From Gallionella sp. (GTDB lineage Bacteria > Pseudomonadota > Gammaproteobacteria > Burkholderiales > Gallionellaceae): DNA of 62,838 bases. Under the pieces are notes generated by a model that worked only from the letters and a program-made list of their open reading frames with translations, was not told where the DNA came from and made no database searches. Made by a program: the position numbers and the translations under genes. Positions 20,156 to 29,584 of this stretch are shown piece after piece; position 1 is the first letter of the stretch, and every line of letters starts with the position of its first letter. The stretch covers positions 1 through 62,838 of the forward strand of contig JABEVG010000041.1 of the NCBI GenBank assembly GCA_013044075.1. The letters are read 5' to 3'.

Positions 20156-22066
20156 ATGAGCGATTATTTTTTCGCCAATTATTTTTATGTCCTCAATGTG
20201 ATGGGGGCATTCGTGGCGACACTGATGTTTGTGGGCGCGCTGGATGATTTGTTCATCGATGTGTATTTCTGGTGCTACGAGACTTACCGCAAAGTTTTTA
20301 TCCGCAGCAAATATCCGCGTTTGACGACAGCGCAATTGCTGGAAAAGCCGCAGTGCCACTTTGCCGTGATGGTGCCGGCCTGGAAGGAATACGATGTCAT
20401 CGCGGGCATGATAGAAAATACCCTGGCGACGATGAATTACGACAAGTTCGTGATCTTCGCCGGGGTCTATCAGAATGATGCCGAGACCACGGCGGAAGTC
20501 GATCGCATGGTGCGAAAGTATCCTGATCGGGTGTGCCGTGCCACCGTGTTGAACGACGGTCCGACCTGCAAGGCGGATTGCCTGAACTGGATCGCGCAGC
20601 GGATCTTCCAGTACGAGCAGGAGCAGCAGATCGAATTCTCCGGAATGATTCTGCACGACAGCGAGGATGTCATCCATCCACTCGAATTCCGCCTGTTCAA
20701 TTATTTGATCGGGAAAAAAGACCTGATCCAGCTCCCGGTGCTGTCGTTGCCGCGCAAATGGTATGAGCTCATAGGCGAAAGCTATGCCGATGATTTTTCC
20801 GAATGGTGCCAGAAGGAGATGGTGGTGCGCGAAAGTCTTACGGGTGTCGTGCCGGGATGCGGCGTGGCGACCTGCTACGCGCACCGTGCCGTCAAAGCCT
20901 TGTCGGAACACAACCGGGGGCTGCCGTTCAACACCAATACCCTGACCGAAGATTATGACCTGAGCTTCCGTTTGAATGCGCTGGGTTTCAGGAGGCAGAT
21001 TTTTGTGCGCTTCCCGGTGCTGGGAACAGTGCAGCGTAAAAACATCTGGACCGGCAAAGTTGAGACCACGCAGGTCAAAACGCTGATCGCGGTACACGAG
21101 TATTTTCCCAACGGTTTCCGTGCTGCATACCGGCAGCGCGCGCGCTGGGTCTTGGGCGTGGCCTTCCAGGGCTGGCAGCAACTGGGTTGGAAGGGCAGCT
21201 TCGCCAGAAGATATTTGTTTTTTCGCGACCGGAAATCGGTGGTGTCGGCTTTCGTCGGTTGGACGGCTTACCTGCTGGTGTTGAACGTCCTGATCTTGTA
21301 TCTGATCAAATGGGTGGGCGCGGATTTTGTGCGCTTTCCCGAACTTGCCCTGCCGGAAAGCTGGATCTACGAGATTGTGGTGATCAACTTCTGGTTGTTT
21401 GTGAACCGCATCGCGCACCGCATGTTTTTTGTCTGGCGGCTTCAGGGTGTGATGGGCGCGATCCGGGTGGTGCCGCATATGGTGGTCGGCAACATCATCA
21501 ATTTTTTCGCGATCAGCCGGGCCTGGAAATTGTTCGTCATCCATCTGGTCACCGGAAAGAAAATCGGCTGGGACAAGACCGCGCACAGATTTCTGGAGGG
21601 TGCTCATGAACCGCACAAACCGCTCGGCGAAATGTTGAACCTGTCCGCCGCACAGATCGAGCTGGCGTTGCAATTGCAGGCACAAAGCGGACACAAATTC
21701 GGCCGGGTGTGTCTGGAGCGGGGCTGGATCGATACCGATCAATTGGCAGACGCGCTGGCCGAACAGGCTCACTATTTGCGCGGTGAACTGGCACTGCAAG
21801 CGGTGCGCGATTTTGCGCAGACCCTGCCTGTCGAGATCGTCCGGAAACATCGCGTCATCCCGTTCGCGCTGGGGCAAACCGGCGCGCTGCATCTGGCGGT
21901 GACGCAGTTGTGCAGTGCGGAAACCTTGCAAGCCGTGCAGCAGAATGTGCGACATGAAGTGTTGTATTTTGTGTTGCCGGACCACCAATTCGCCAGCGCG
22001 CTAAACACGCTGGAGACGCTGCAGGAGCACCGCGCAACACCAAGTTTACAGTTGGGAGCAGCATGA
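20156..22066 (+). CDS. nfrB: NfrB-like membrane glycosyltransferase with C-terminal MshEN domain
   Basis: This 636-residue protein is a processive family 2 glycosyltransferase. It has an N-terminal membrane helix, nucleotide-binding acid residues in HDSED (167-171), catalytic TED (264-266), Q327-xx-RW for chain binding, and further membrane segments around residues 355-470. From about residue 490 a MshEN-type c-di-GMP-binding module follows (LGEMLNLSAAQIELALQLQ, then FGRVCLERGWIDTDQLADAL). E. coli NfrB has the same plan and makes the phage N4 receptor glycan when c-di-GMP is high. The true start is the ATG at 20156; a TTG lies two codons upstream. Confidence 0.85.
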   Translation: MSDYFFANYFYVLNVMGAFVATLMFVGALDDLFIDVYFWCYETYRKVFIRSKYPRLTTAQLLEKPQCHFAVMVPAWKEYDVIAGMIENTLATMNYDKFVIFAGVYQNDAETTAEVDRMVRKYPDRVCRATVLNDGPTCKADCLNWIAQRIFQYEQEQQIEFSGMILHDSEDVIHPLEFRLFNYLIGKKDLIQLPVLSLPRKWYELIGESYADDFSEWCQKEMVVRESLTGVVPGCGVATCYAHRAVKALSEHNRGLPFNTNTLTEDYDLSFRLNALGFRRQIFVRFPVLGTVQRKNIWTGKVETTQVKTLIAVHEYFPNGFRAAYRQRARWVLGVAFQGWQQLGWKGSFARRYLFFRDRKSVVSAFVGWTAYLLVLNVLILYLIKWVGADFVRFPELALPESWIYEIVVINFWLFVNRIAHRMFFVWRLQGVMGAIRVVPHMVVGNIINFFAISRAWKLFVIHLVTGKKIGWDKTAHRFLEGAHEPHKPLGEMLNLSAAQIELALQLQAQSGHKFGRVCLERGWIDTDQLADALAEQAHYLRGELALQAVRDFAQTLPVEIVRKHRVIPFALGQTGALHLAVTQLCSAETLQAVQQNVRHEVLYFVLPDHQFASALNTLETLQEHRATPSLQLGAA

Positions 22067-23541
22067 AAAGATTTGCTTATCTATCCGTTCTGTCGCTGCT
22101 GTATAGCGCGGCTTGTCATGCCGATCTCGATCGCGCGGCATTATCCGGCGCGGCGTATCAGTTGACCGATCAGGCGTATCAGGCGATGGCGCGACACGAT
22201 GATGCGGCGGCGGAAACGCTGGTGGTGCAAGCGCGCCAGCTACAGCCCGACTCCTACCAGTTGGCGATGCTGTTGCTGGATATTGAAATGCGTCGCGGCG
22301 AATGGAACGAGGCGGAGCAATTGTCCGCAGCGTTGTTGCCGCAATTGCCGGATGACGGGCTGCTGCTGGCGAACAGCGGATTCATCGCGGCTCAAAAAAA
22401 TCGCGGCGCAGACGCGCGCAGGTACTTTGCCGCGGCATTGCGCGCGCCAGGCTTGGACGCAGTGCAGCAGGAAAACGTGCGTCGCGCGCTGGACAGTATC
22501 CCGGATGTTCCCGTCCAATCACCTACAGCACCGTCACCCGTGGTTATCACAGAAGCCCCGCTGGATGCCGCTTACCGCTTTTTGCGCGAACACGATGACG
22601 TGCAAGCCTTGGCCATGTTCCAAAAGGGTTTTGCGGCGCAACCGGGTACGCCTAACCAGTATGCCGATGCCGCCTATGCCGCCCATCGCCTGCATCAGAA
22701 TCAACTGTCGATCAGCTTGTTCAAGCAGGCCCTGGATGCGAATCAGGCTTTGCCGGCGGGTTTGCAGCCTTTCGACGCGCAACAGGTGTTTAATTATCGC
22801 AACGAGATTCAACAAATCAACCGCAGTTGGGGTGCGGTGGCGAGTTTGGCCTATCAGAACAGCGCGCTGAGCAGCACCAGCGTGAACCCGTTAAACACCT
22901 TGCAGGGCAGTGTGGAGGCGTATTGGCAGCCGGATGATTTTGCGGGCAACCAGGACGGTCATCTGTTTCAACTTTTTGCGGGTGACACCGAGACCTTGTT
23001 TGACGCGCATGGTGGTGTGACCGGGAATTCCACCGCGCAAGGCACGCTGGGCATGCGTTACAAACCGTTCGCCGACATGGGCATGATGCTGACCGCACAG
23101 CGTCTGGTCGCGCTGGGTAACGCCAGTTTTACCGATACCCTGTTGCGCGTGGCCTATTCCAACGCGGCGGGCGCGGAGTTGGATGTAAAACAGACCGATT
23201 GGCGCGCCTGGCAGTTTTATACCGAAGCCGCTTATTTTGTGAACGCGCGCCGTTCCATCGATACCTTTGAAGGCAGCTATGGGCAGGCTTTCCATCTGCT
23301 GGACACGAATAGCCGGGTGATTGTTTATCCGCACGTCGTGCTGGCCGCCGAATACGACAGTGCCGCACTCAATGGTTCTGCGGTGGCGGCGGGCCCCGGG
23401 GTCAAGTTGCGATATTGGTTGCGCGAAGATGCCTACAACGCACCCGCCAGCTGGCTGGATCTGACCCTTCAATATCGTTGGGAGCCGACCCACACCAACC
23501 TGCTGGGTGGCTGGGTGGTGCGCACCATTTTCTGGTATTGA
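22063..23541 (+). CDS. nfrA: NfrA-like outer-membrane protein (TPR plus barrel)
   Basis: The 492-residue protein has a signal peptide (cleavage after ACHA), TPR-like helices over residues about 20-260, and a C-terminal beta-barrel portion rich in alternating aromatic strands ([20 protein letters not shown]). This equals the C-terminal region of phage N4 adsorption protein A, but the protein is about half the length of E. coli NfrA, which has more TPR repeats. It should export the glycan through the outer membrane. It overlaps nfrB by 4 bp (ATGA). Confidence 0.75.
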   Translation: MKRFAYLSVLSLLYSAACHADLDRAALSGAAYQLTDQAYQAMARHDDAAAETLVVQARQLQPDSYQLAMLLLDIEMRRGEWNEAEQLSAALLPQLPDDGLLLANSGFIAAQKNRGADARRYFAAALRAPGLDAVQQENVRRALDSIPDVPVQSPTAPSPVVITEAPLDAAYRFLREHDDVQALAMFQKGFAAQPGTPNQYADAAYAAHRLHQNQLSISLFKQALDANQALPAGLQPFDAQQVFNYRNEIQQINRSWGAVASLAYQNSALSSTSVNPLNTLQGSVEAYWQPDDFAGNQDGHLFQLFAGDTETLFDAHGGVTGNSTAQGTLGMRYKPFADMGMMLTAQRLVALGNASFTDTLLRVAYSNAAGAELDVKQTDWRAWQFYTEAAYFVNARRSIDTFEGSYGQAFHLLDTNSRVIVYPHVVLAAEYDSAALNGSAVAAGPGVKLRYWLREDAYNAPASWLDLTLQYRWEPTHTNLLGGWVVRTIFWY

Positions 23542-23555
23542 TCGTGGATAAACCT

Positions 23556-24692
23556 ATGCGCAGAAAAATTCTGGTCGTCATCGGCACGCGCCCCGAAGCC
23601 ATCAAGATGGCACCGCTGGTCCATGCCTTGCTGGCCGAACCAACCTTCAAAACGGTGGTGTGCCTGACCGCGCAACATCGCCAGATGCTCGATCAGGTGC
23701 TGGAGATTTTCGGCATCACGGCGGACATCGATCTGAATCTGATGAAGCAGGGGCAGCAATTGGCGGAGCTGACGGCGCATGTGCTGACCGGTATCGATGC
23801 AGTACTGCAAGTGCAGCGGCCCGATTGTGTGCTGGTGCACGGTGACACCACCACTGCGATGGCGGCGGGCTTGGCGGCGTTCTACCGGCACATACCGGTC
23901 GGTCATGTCGAGGCGGGGTTGCGCACTTACGACATGCACCATCCCTGGCCGGAGGAAATGAACCGTCGCGTGATCGACGTCCTGGCGGATTTTTATTACG
24001 CGCCGACCGGGCTGTCGCGCGCCAATCTGCTGGCAGAAAAGATTGCCGCCGAAAAAATATTCGTGACCGGGAATACCGTCATCGACGCGCTGCTGATGAC
24101 GGTGGCGCGCATCCAGAACGATGCGCAACTGCACGAAAAATTGGCCGGCGTGTTTCCTTATCTGCACCGCAACAAAAAATTGATCCTGGTCACCGGACAC
24201 CGCCGCGAGAACCATGGCGACGGATTGACGAAGGTCTGTCGCGCGCTGGCGGAACTGGCGCGGCGCGATGACGTGCAAATCGTGTATCCGGTGCATCTCA
24301 ACCCGAACGTGCGCGAGGTGGTGATGTCGTCCTTGGCGGAGCGGGACAACATCTATCTGATCGAGCCGCTGGATTATCTGCATTTCGTGTATCTGATGAG
24401 CCGCGCCCATCTGATTTTGACCGACTCCGGCGGTATCCAGGAAGAAGCCCCGTCGCTGGGCAAGCCCGTGCTGGTGCTGCGCGAGGTGACCGAACGTCCC
24501 GAAGCGGTGGAGGCGGGCACGGTGCAACTGGTCGGGACGGACACGCAAAGGATAGTCGCCGCCTGCGCGCGCCTGCTGGATGATGAAAATTACTACCGGC
24601 AGTTCTCGCAGCGTGCCAATCCTTACGGTGACGGAACGGCCAGCCAACAGATTGTGGCGAGCCTGTTGGCGCAATTTGCATCGGAAAAATGA
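23556..24692 (+). CDS. wecB: UDP-N-acetylglucosamine 2-epimerase (non-hydrolysing)
   Basis: The 378-residue protein has the WecB family signatures [12 protein letters not shown] at the N-terminus, [28 protein letters not shown] and [16 protein letters not shown]. It interconverts UDP-GlcNAc and UDP-ManNAc. In E. coli the NfrB pathway needs WecB from the ECA locus; here the gene stands in the operon 14 bp after nfrA. An in-frame GTG at 23544 is an alternative start; ATG at 23556 gives the canonical N-terminus. Confidence 0.95.
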   Translation: MRRKILVVIGTRPEAIKMAPLVHALLAEPTFKTVVCLTAQHRQMLDQVLEIFGITADIDLNLMKQGQQLAELTAHVLTGIDAVLQVQRPDCVLVHGDTTTAMAAGLAAFYRHIPVGHVEAGLRTYDMHHPWPEEMNRRVIDVLADFYYAPTGLSRANLLAEKIAAEKIFVTGNTVIDALLMTVARIQNDAQLHEKLAGVFPYLHRNKKLILVTGHRRENHGDGLTKVCRALAELARRDDVQIVYPVHLNPNVREVVMSSLAERDNIYLIEPLDYLHFVYLMSRAHLILTDSGGIQEEAPSLGKPVLVLREVTERPEAVEAGTVQLVGTDTQRIVAACARLLDDENYYRQFSQRANPYGDGTASQQIVASLLAQFASEK

Positions 24693-24783
24693 CTTCAATG
24701 CTGCAAATGTGGGTCAAACACGGCTAGAATTCGCGACTGCCCCGGAGGTTTCGGGCGTTATTTAACAAAGGTGTGTCGAGTCA

Positions 24784-25650
24784 ATGAAAAAAATCACAAA
24801 AGCCGTATTTCCGGTTGCCGGTATGGGTAGTCGTTTTTTGCCGGCCACCAAAGCCAGTCCCAAAGAAATGATGGCAGTAGTCGACAAGCCCCTGATCCAA
24901 TATGCGGTGGAAGAAGCCGTGGCGGCGGGTATCACCGACATGGTGTTCATTACCGGGCGTAACAAGCGCGCTATCGAGGATCATTTCGACAAAGCCTACG
25001 AGCTGGAAGCCGAGCTGGCGATGCGCGGCAAAGACGAGTTGCTGCGCATCGTGCGCGAAGTGATCCCCCCTCACATCAACTGTATCTACATCCGCCAGAC
25101 CGACCCCCTGGGCTTGGGACATGCGGTGTTGTGCGCGCAGCCGGTGTTGCAGGACGAACCGTTCGCGGTGATTCTGGCGGACGATCTGTGCGACGGCGAG
25201 CCGCCTATCGTCAAGCAGATGGTGGATGTGTTCGCCCAACACCAGTGTTCTGTTCTGGGCGTAAAAAATGTGCCGCGCGACCAGACCCGTCAATACGGTA
25301 TCGTGAGCAGCACCAAACTTAGCGACGATTTGGAATGGGTGAACGGCATCGTCGAGAAACCCAAGCCGGAAGCCGCTCCCTCGACACTCGCGGTGGTGGG
25401 CCGCTATATTCTCACCCCGCGCATCTTCCACCATCTGCAGAACGTCAAGCCGGGTGCCGGCGGCGAGATCCAATTGACCGACGGCATCGCCGCACTGCTC
25501 GCCGAAGAAAAGATGTTGGCCTATCGTTTCAAGGGTATCCGCTATGACTGCGGTTCCAAGCTCGGTTATCTCAAGGCCAGCGTGGCATTGGCTTTGAAGC
25601 ATCCTGAAGTGCGCGATGAATTCGCCGCGTATCTGCAAAGTCTGAAATAA
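24784..25650 (+). CDS. galU: UTP-glucose-1-phosphate uridylyltransferase GalU
   Basis: The 288-residue protein begins with the nucleotidyltransferase motif [16 protein letters not shown] and contains [14 protein letters not shown] and GGEIQLTD. It makes UDP-glucose for glycans. It lies 91 bp after wecB on the same strand and could belong to the exopolysaccharide operon, although galU is also needed elsewhere. Length and motifs are complete. Confidence 0.96.
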   Translation: MKKITKAVFPVAGMGSRFLPATKASPKEMMAVVDKPLIQYAVEEAVAAGITDMVFITGRNKRAIEDHFDKAYELEAELAMRGKDELLRIVREVIPPHINCIYIRQTDPLGLGHAVLCAQPVLQDEPFAVILADDLCDGEPPIVKQMVDVFAQHQCSVLGVKNVPRDQTRQYGIVSSTKLSDDLEWVNGIVEKPKPEAAPSTLAVVGRYILTPRIFHHLQNVKPGAGGEIQLTDGIAALLAEEKMLAYRFKGIRYDCGSKLGYLKASVALALKHPEVRDEFAAYLQSLK

Positions 25651-25655
25651 CGACC

Positions 25656-26213
25656 ATGACGGGTATTACCCCGCAACGCGCGCACGAGATCTTGCATCAT
25701 GCGGAGTTGTTGTATTCCGCCGAACAGGTGCAGGCCGCTTTGCACGATGTGGCCTGGCAGATCAACAGGGCATTGTCCGGGCAACATCCGCTGGTGTTGT
25801 CGGTGATGGGCGGTGCGGTGATCTTCAGCGGGCAGTTGTTGCCGTTGCTGGAATTTCCGTTGGACTTCGACTATGTGCATGTGTCGCGTTACGGCGATGC
25901 GCGGCACGGCGGGGCGATGAAGTGGAAGGTGGCACCGGGCGAGAATGTGCGCGGTCGCGTGGTGCTGCTGCTGGACGATATACTCGACGAGGGTCACACC
26001 CTGGCGGCCTTGCATGAGCGTGTGCTGGCACTGGGTGCGACGCGCTGCTTGAGCGCGGTGTTCGCCGATAAACAGCATGGTCGCAGCAAGCCGGTACAGG
26101 CCGATTTTGTGGGGATGAACGTGCCGGATCGTTTCGTGTTCGGCTACGGGATGGATATTCAGGGTGCGTGGCGTAATTTGCCCGCGATCTATGCGGTAAG
26201 AAAGCAGGATTGA
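25656..26213 (+). CDS. Hypoxanthine-guanine phosphoribosyltransferase
   Basis: This 185-residue protein has the PRPP-binding loop VVLLLDDILDEGHTL and the N-terminal MGGAVIFSG segment typical of HGPRT of the betaproteobacterial type. It converts hypoxanthine or guanine with PRPP to IMP or GMP. It starts 5 bp after galU, and the thioinosine/nucleoside phosphorylase gene follows, which makes a purine salvage pair. Confidence 0.88.
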   Translation: MTGITPQRAHEILHHAELLYSAEQVQAALHDVAWQINRALSGQHPLVLSVMGGAVIFSGQLLPLLEFPLDFDYVHVSRYGDARHGGAMKWKVAPGENVRGRVVLLLDDILDEGHTLAALHERVLALGATRCLSAVFADKQHGRSKPVQADFVGMNVPDRFVFGYGMDIQGAWRNLPAIYAVRKQD

Positions 26214-26220
26214 GGAGCCG

Positions 26221-26287
26221 GGATTCAGGATTCAGGATTCAGCTAAGTGCGGTGCATCGGTTTTTCTGAATCCCGAATCCTGAATCC
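26221..26287. repeat. Palindromic ggattcag repeat
   Basis: The left arm (26221-26242) is three tandem ggattca units and the right arm (26266-26287) is its near-perfect complement with one mismatch, around a 23-bp spacer. The stem would form in the transcript between the phosphoribosyltransferase and phosphorylase genes. Such imperfect triplicated palindromes are common dispersed repeats of betaproteobacteria and could protect or end transcripts. Confidence 0.85.
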
Positions 26288-26304
26288 TAGAAAAGGAGTT
26301 TTAC

Positions 26305-27057
26305 ATGCTGGCAATCATAGGCGGGAGAGGGCTCTCCCAGTTAGCCAATCTGAAGATCACCCACCGGCAAGTGATGCGCACGCCTTATGGCGAGCCGTCC
26401 GGCGCGTTCCTGTTCGGCACGATAGACCGGCACGAGGTGATCTTTCTGGCGCGCCACGGTTACGGACACACCATCCCGCCGCATCTGGTGAACTACCGTG
26501 CCAACTTGTGGGCCTTGCGCGAGCAGGGCGTGCAGGACATCGTGTCGGTGGCCACGGTGGGCGGCATACGCACGGATCTCAAGCCCGGTGTGATTGTCGT
26601 CCCCGATCAGATCATCGACTACACCCACGGTCGCGACGCGACCTTTTTCGAGGTGCGAGACAAGACCTTCAGCAACGCTGATTTCACTTTTCCCTATAGC
26701 AGCGACTTGCGTACGCGCATCCTGCGCAGCGCGCGACTTGCGGGCCAGACGTTCGCGGATGGTGGCGTGTATGCCGCCACCCAGGGGCCGCGTCTGGACA
26801 GTATCGCCGAGATCAACCGTTATGAACGCGACGGTGCGGACATGGTGGGCATGACCGGCATGCCGGAGACCGCACTGGCCAAGGAACTGGAGCTGCACTA
26901 CGCGACCATCGCGGTGGTGGCGAATTACGCGGCGGGTCGCGGCGACAGCGCGACCGGCATCAACATGGAAAGTGTGAACGCTACCGCCGATGCGGCGATG
27001 GAGCGGGTGCGCAATGTGATCGAGTGCATCGTCAATTATGGCGAAGAGGCAGCATGA
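26305..27057 (+). CDS. mtnP: S-methyl-5'-thioinosine / purine nucleoside phosphorylase
   Basis: The 250-residue protein is a PNP/MTAP-family member: [11 protein letters not shown] near the start, [18 protein letters not shown] for phosphate and base, [13 protein letters not shown], and [20 protein letters not shown]. It splits methylthio-nucleosides with phosphate. The TGMPE substitution pattern fits the MTI phosphorylase branch, but MTA or general PNP activity is possible. A good AAAAGGAG precedes the ATG. Confidence 0.85.
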   Translation: MLAIIGGRGLSQLANLKITHRQVMRTPYGEPSGAFLFGTIDRHEVIFLARHGYGHTIPPHLVNYRANLWALREQGVQDIVSVATVGGIRTDLKPGVIVVPDQIIDYTHGRDATFFEVRDKTFSNADFTFPYSSDLRTRILRSARLAGQTFADGGVYAATQGPRLDSIAEINRYERDGADMVGMTGMPETALAKELELHYATIAVVANYAAGRGDSATGINMESVNATADAAMERVRNVIECIVNYGEEAA

Positions 27058-27635
27058 CCGTACGAACCGTATTGCGCATGGGCGATGCGCGCCTGTGGGA
27101 AGTGTCCAAACCCGTTGAGAACTTCGCCACGGCGCAATTGCGCGAGTTGTTGCAGGATATGCGCGACACCATGCACGCCATGGACGGCGCGGGCCTGGCG
27201 GCTCCGCAGATCGGCGTGGCACTGCGCGTCGTGATCTTCGGGGTGCAGGCCGCTTCGACAAGCTCAGGACAGGCCGCCGCGACAGGCTCGGGACAAACCA
27301 GTGCGCGTTATCCCGATGCGGACAGTGTGCCGGAGACGGTGCTCATCAATCCGGTCATCACGCCGATCAACGATCAAACCGAGCCGGGGTGGGAAGGCTG
27401 TCTGAGTGTGCCGGGTCTGCGCGGCGAGGTGGAACGACACAGCCATATCCGCTATCAGGGCTACGATGAAAATGGCGCGCTGATCGATCGCGTCGTGAGC
27501 GGATTCCATGCCCGCGTCGTGCAGCACGAGTGCGATCATCTCGACGGCATCCTGTATCCGATGCGCATCAAAGACCTGACCCGGTTCGGCTATACGGCGG
27601 AGTTGTTCCCCGGCCGCGACCTGCCCGACGAATGA
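27054..27635 (+). CDS. def: Peptide deformylase with an in-frame repeat insertion
   Basis: The 193-residue enzyme carries all active-site motifs: [18 protein letters not shown] (Cys116) and QHECDH (His158, Glu159, His162), so it should remove N-formyl groups from new proteins. Between IFGV and VPETVLINP, residues about 65-84 are low-complexity ([16 protein letters not shown]) and are encoded by two tandem copies of the dispersed 'tcgacaagctcagg' repeat. The insertion is in a surface loop, so activity should persist. Start overlaps the previous stop (ATGA). Confidence 0.93.
   Translation: MTVRTVLRMGDARLWEVSKPVENFATAQLRELLQDMRDTMHAMDGAGLAAPQIGVALRVVIFGVQAASTSSGQAAATGSGQTSARYPDADSVPETVLINPVITPINDQTEPGWEGCLSVPGLRGEVERHSHIRYQGYDENGALIDRVVSGFHARVVQHECDHLDGILYPMRIKDLTRFGYTAELFPGRDLPDE
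27254..27298. repeat. Dispersed repeat inserted in def
   Basis: Two adjoining near-copies, cgacaagctcaggacaggc and cgacaggctcgggacaaac, add about 15 codons without changing frame. The same family appears in scpB at 42909-42947. Confidence 0.75.
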
Positions 27636-28672
27636 GCAAACTCACTGAAGTCACGCGCTCGCACGCCTTCGTCAACATGGCCTGGGGCGCGGGGGTGATG
27701 TCTTGCGTCATGCTGGTGGGTACGCTGGGATACCGTGTCATCGGCGGTTCCGGCTACAGTTGGCTGGACTGTTTTTACATGACATTCATCACGGTTGCGA
27801 CGATAGGCTTCAGTGAGGTCATCGACATCTCGCACAACCCCGCTGGCCGGGTGTTCACCATCTTGATCGCGACGGCGGGCATCGGTACCCTGACCTTCAT
27901 GCTTTCTGCGGTGACGGCGTTCATCCTCGAAGGCGACCTGAATCAAAAATGGCGGAGAAAGAAAATGCAAAAGACGATAGACGCGCTGCAAGACCACTAC
28001 ATCATCTGCGGGGTTGGACGGGTGGGGGGCAACGTGGCGCACGAACTGGCGATGACAGGACGACCTTTCGTGTTGATCGATGCACAGCAACAGAACATCG
28101 ACAGGTATCTCGCCAAGTATCCGGACCAGTTATATCTGGAGGGAGATGCGAGCGACAACGATACATTGTTGGCGGCCGGAGTGGCGCGTGCGCGCGGGAT
28201 ATTCGCCGTGGCGCATGACGACACGCTGAATCTGGTGATCAGCCTGAGCGCGCGCCAACTCAATCCGGCGTTGCGTATCGTCGCGCGCTGCCACGACATG
28301 AAGAACGCGGAGAAGACGCGCCGCGCCGGGGCGGACGAGATCGTCTCGCCGGACTTCACCGGCGGCCTGCGTCTGGTCTCGGCGATGGTGCGTCCGCATG
28401 TGGTGTCGTTCCTGGACGAGATGCTCAAGTCGGATGATAACCTGCGCATGGAAGAGATTGTCGTGCCGGAAAGTTTTGCTGGAAAACCGCTGGGTGTGCT
28501 GCGCTCCGGCAGCGACTATGTGCTATTGGCAACGCGCCATCCGCACGGCAAGTGGCTGTTCAATCCGCAAGCGCAGCATGTCGTGCAGCAGGGTGATGTG
28601 CTGATGGTGATGACCACACCTGCGGGTCGCGCACACCTGGAACAGTGGATACAGGCCGGTCAAAACGTGTAA
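27632..28672 (+). CDS. TrkA-N/RCK-linked potassium channel
   Basis: This 346-residue protein has two membrane helices around a pore loop, with filter sequence TVATIGFSE replacing the usual TVGYGD, then an RCK Rossmann domain ([16 protein letters not shown]) and a C-terminal RCK_C domain ([20 protein letters not shown]). It is a MthK-like K+ channel gated through its cytoplasmic ring. The ATG overlaps the def stop by 4 bp, so the genes are coupled. The GFSE filter is seen in some bacterial channel families. Confidence 0.88.
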   Translation: MSKLTEVTRSHAFVNMAWGAGVMSCVMLVGTLGYRVIGGSGYSWLDCFYMTFITVATIGFSEVIDISHNPAGRVFTILIATAGIGTLTFMLSAVTAFILEGDLNQKWRRKKMQKTIDALQDHYIICGVGRVGGNVAHELAMTGRPFVLIDAQQQNIDRYLAKYPDQLYLEGDASDNDTLLAAGVARARGIFAVAHDDTLNLVISLSARQLNPALRIVARCHDMKNAEKTRRAGADEIVSPDFTGGLRLVSAMVRPHVVSFLDEMLKSDDNLRMEEIVVPESFAGKPLGVLRSGSDYVLLATRHPHGKWLFNPQAQHVVQQGDVLMVMTTPAGRAHLEQWIQAGQNV

Positions 28673-29475
28673 TTGGCCTGCGCGTAAACGGAGTCGTGCG
28701 AGTTGCTGGTGGTCATCGGCGCGGACGTGACCGCGCTGCCCAGTCGTCCCAAATCCACACCCGTGACCATGGCCCAGTTGCGGTCGAACTTGTAGGTGTG
28801 GCTGACGGTCAGGTCGACCTCGCGGATCCCCGCTCCCGGTGTGTACAGCGCGTATTTGCTGGTCGCGGCTTGAGCCGCATTGACGCCGAAATAGCTTTGC
28901 ATGTAATTGCTGTTTGCGTAGGTGGTGACGATACCGAAGGTGAGGAACTGGTTTTCATTCAACGGGCGCAGGTAACGAAATCCCATGTCCAGCAGTGCGC
29001 CCTGGCTGTCGTTTCCCGAACCGTAGCGTATCGAGGTGTTCAGCTTCAATCTCTCCGTCAGGGAATAACTCAAAAACTCACCCAGTTCGGGACGTATGCC
29101 TATCGTACCCAGACCTTTCAACGCGGCAGAGGCGGATTGTTTTCGCCCCATGTCGGCGGTGACGCGCAAGCCGTATTCGATGCGCGGGTCATCCGAGAAG
29201 TTGTAACCGATACCGCGCGGAAAACCGGCAAACCAGCCATTCCCCCAGGTCGATTGGAGCGTCGGGATAAACAGGTCGCGCCGCTGGTTGGAGCCGACGT
29301 AAAGCGTGGTGTTCGCCAGACCCGCACCCAGTGTCAGATGGGGTGCCCCGGTGCTCAACGCGCTGCTGGGCACGGTCTGCTCGACGATGTTGTCGTTGGT
29401 GTCCGCATAGACCGATGATGCGAACCAGCCAGTACCGATCAGCGCGCCGCGCAGCAAGTGTTTGTGAAGGGTCAT
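28660..29475 (-). CDS. MipA/OmpV family outer-membrane protein
   Basis: The 271-residue protein has a signal peptide (MTLHKHLLRG to SSVYA) and a beta-barrel pattern that ends in aromatic Phe (YAQANYTF), typical of MipA/OmpV proteins. In E. coli MipA scaffolds MltA and PBP1B; OmpV-like members are adhesins or porins. The start at 29475 follows GGAAACGAC. Its end overlaps the K+ channel gene end convergently by 13 bp. Confidence 0.85.
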   Translation of the reverse strand: MTLHKHLLRGALIGTGWFASSVYADTNDNIVEQTVPSSALSTGAPHLTLGAGLANTTLYVGSNQRRDLFIPTLQSTWGNGWFAGFPRGIGYNFSDDPRIEYGLRVTADMGRKQSASAALKGLGTIGIRPELGEFLSYSLTERLKLNTSIRYGSGNDSQGALLDMGFRYLRPLNENQFLTFGIVTTYANSNYMQSYFGVNAAQAATSKYALYTPGAGIREVDLTVSHTYKFDRNWAMVTGVDLGRLGSAVTSAPMTTSNSHDSVYAQANYTF

Positions 29476-29584
29476 GTCGTTTCCAAAATTAAAAATCCGG
29501 TAGCCTGTCACCAAGCCACCGGAACAAAAGTTCGTGTCCGACCGGAGAACAAAAGATTAGTTCAACGCGCGCTTCCCATGCCTC

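Noticed and set aside
18506-21988. Minus-strand open frame of 1160 codons opposite the BcsB-like and nfrB genes
   Set aside because: Its sequence is rich in His, Arg and Gln with no domain, as expected for the shadow of GC-rich codon use; the plus-strand genes have clear motifs and coupling.
26247-26681. Plus-strand frame overlapping the phosphorylase start
   Set aside because: It is in another frame of the phosphorylase gene, whose motifs are clear and which has a good ribosome-binding site.
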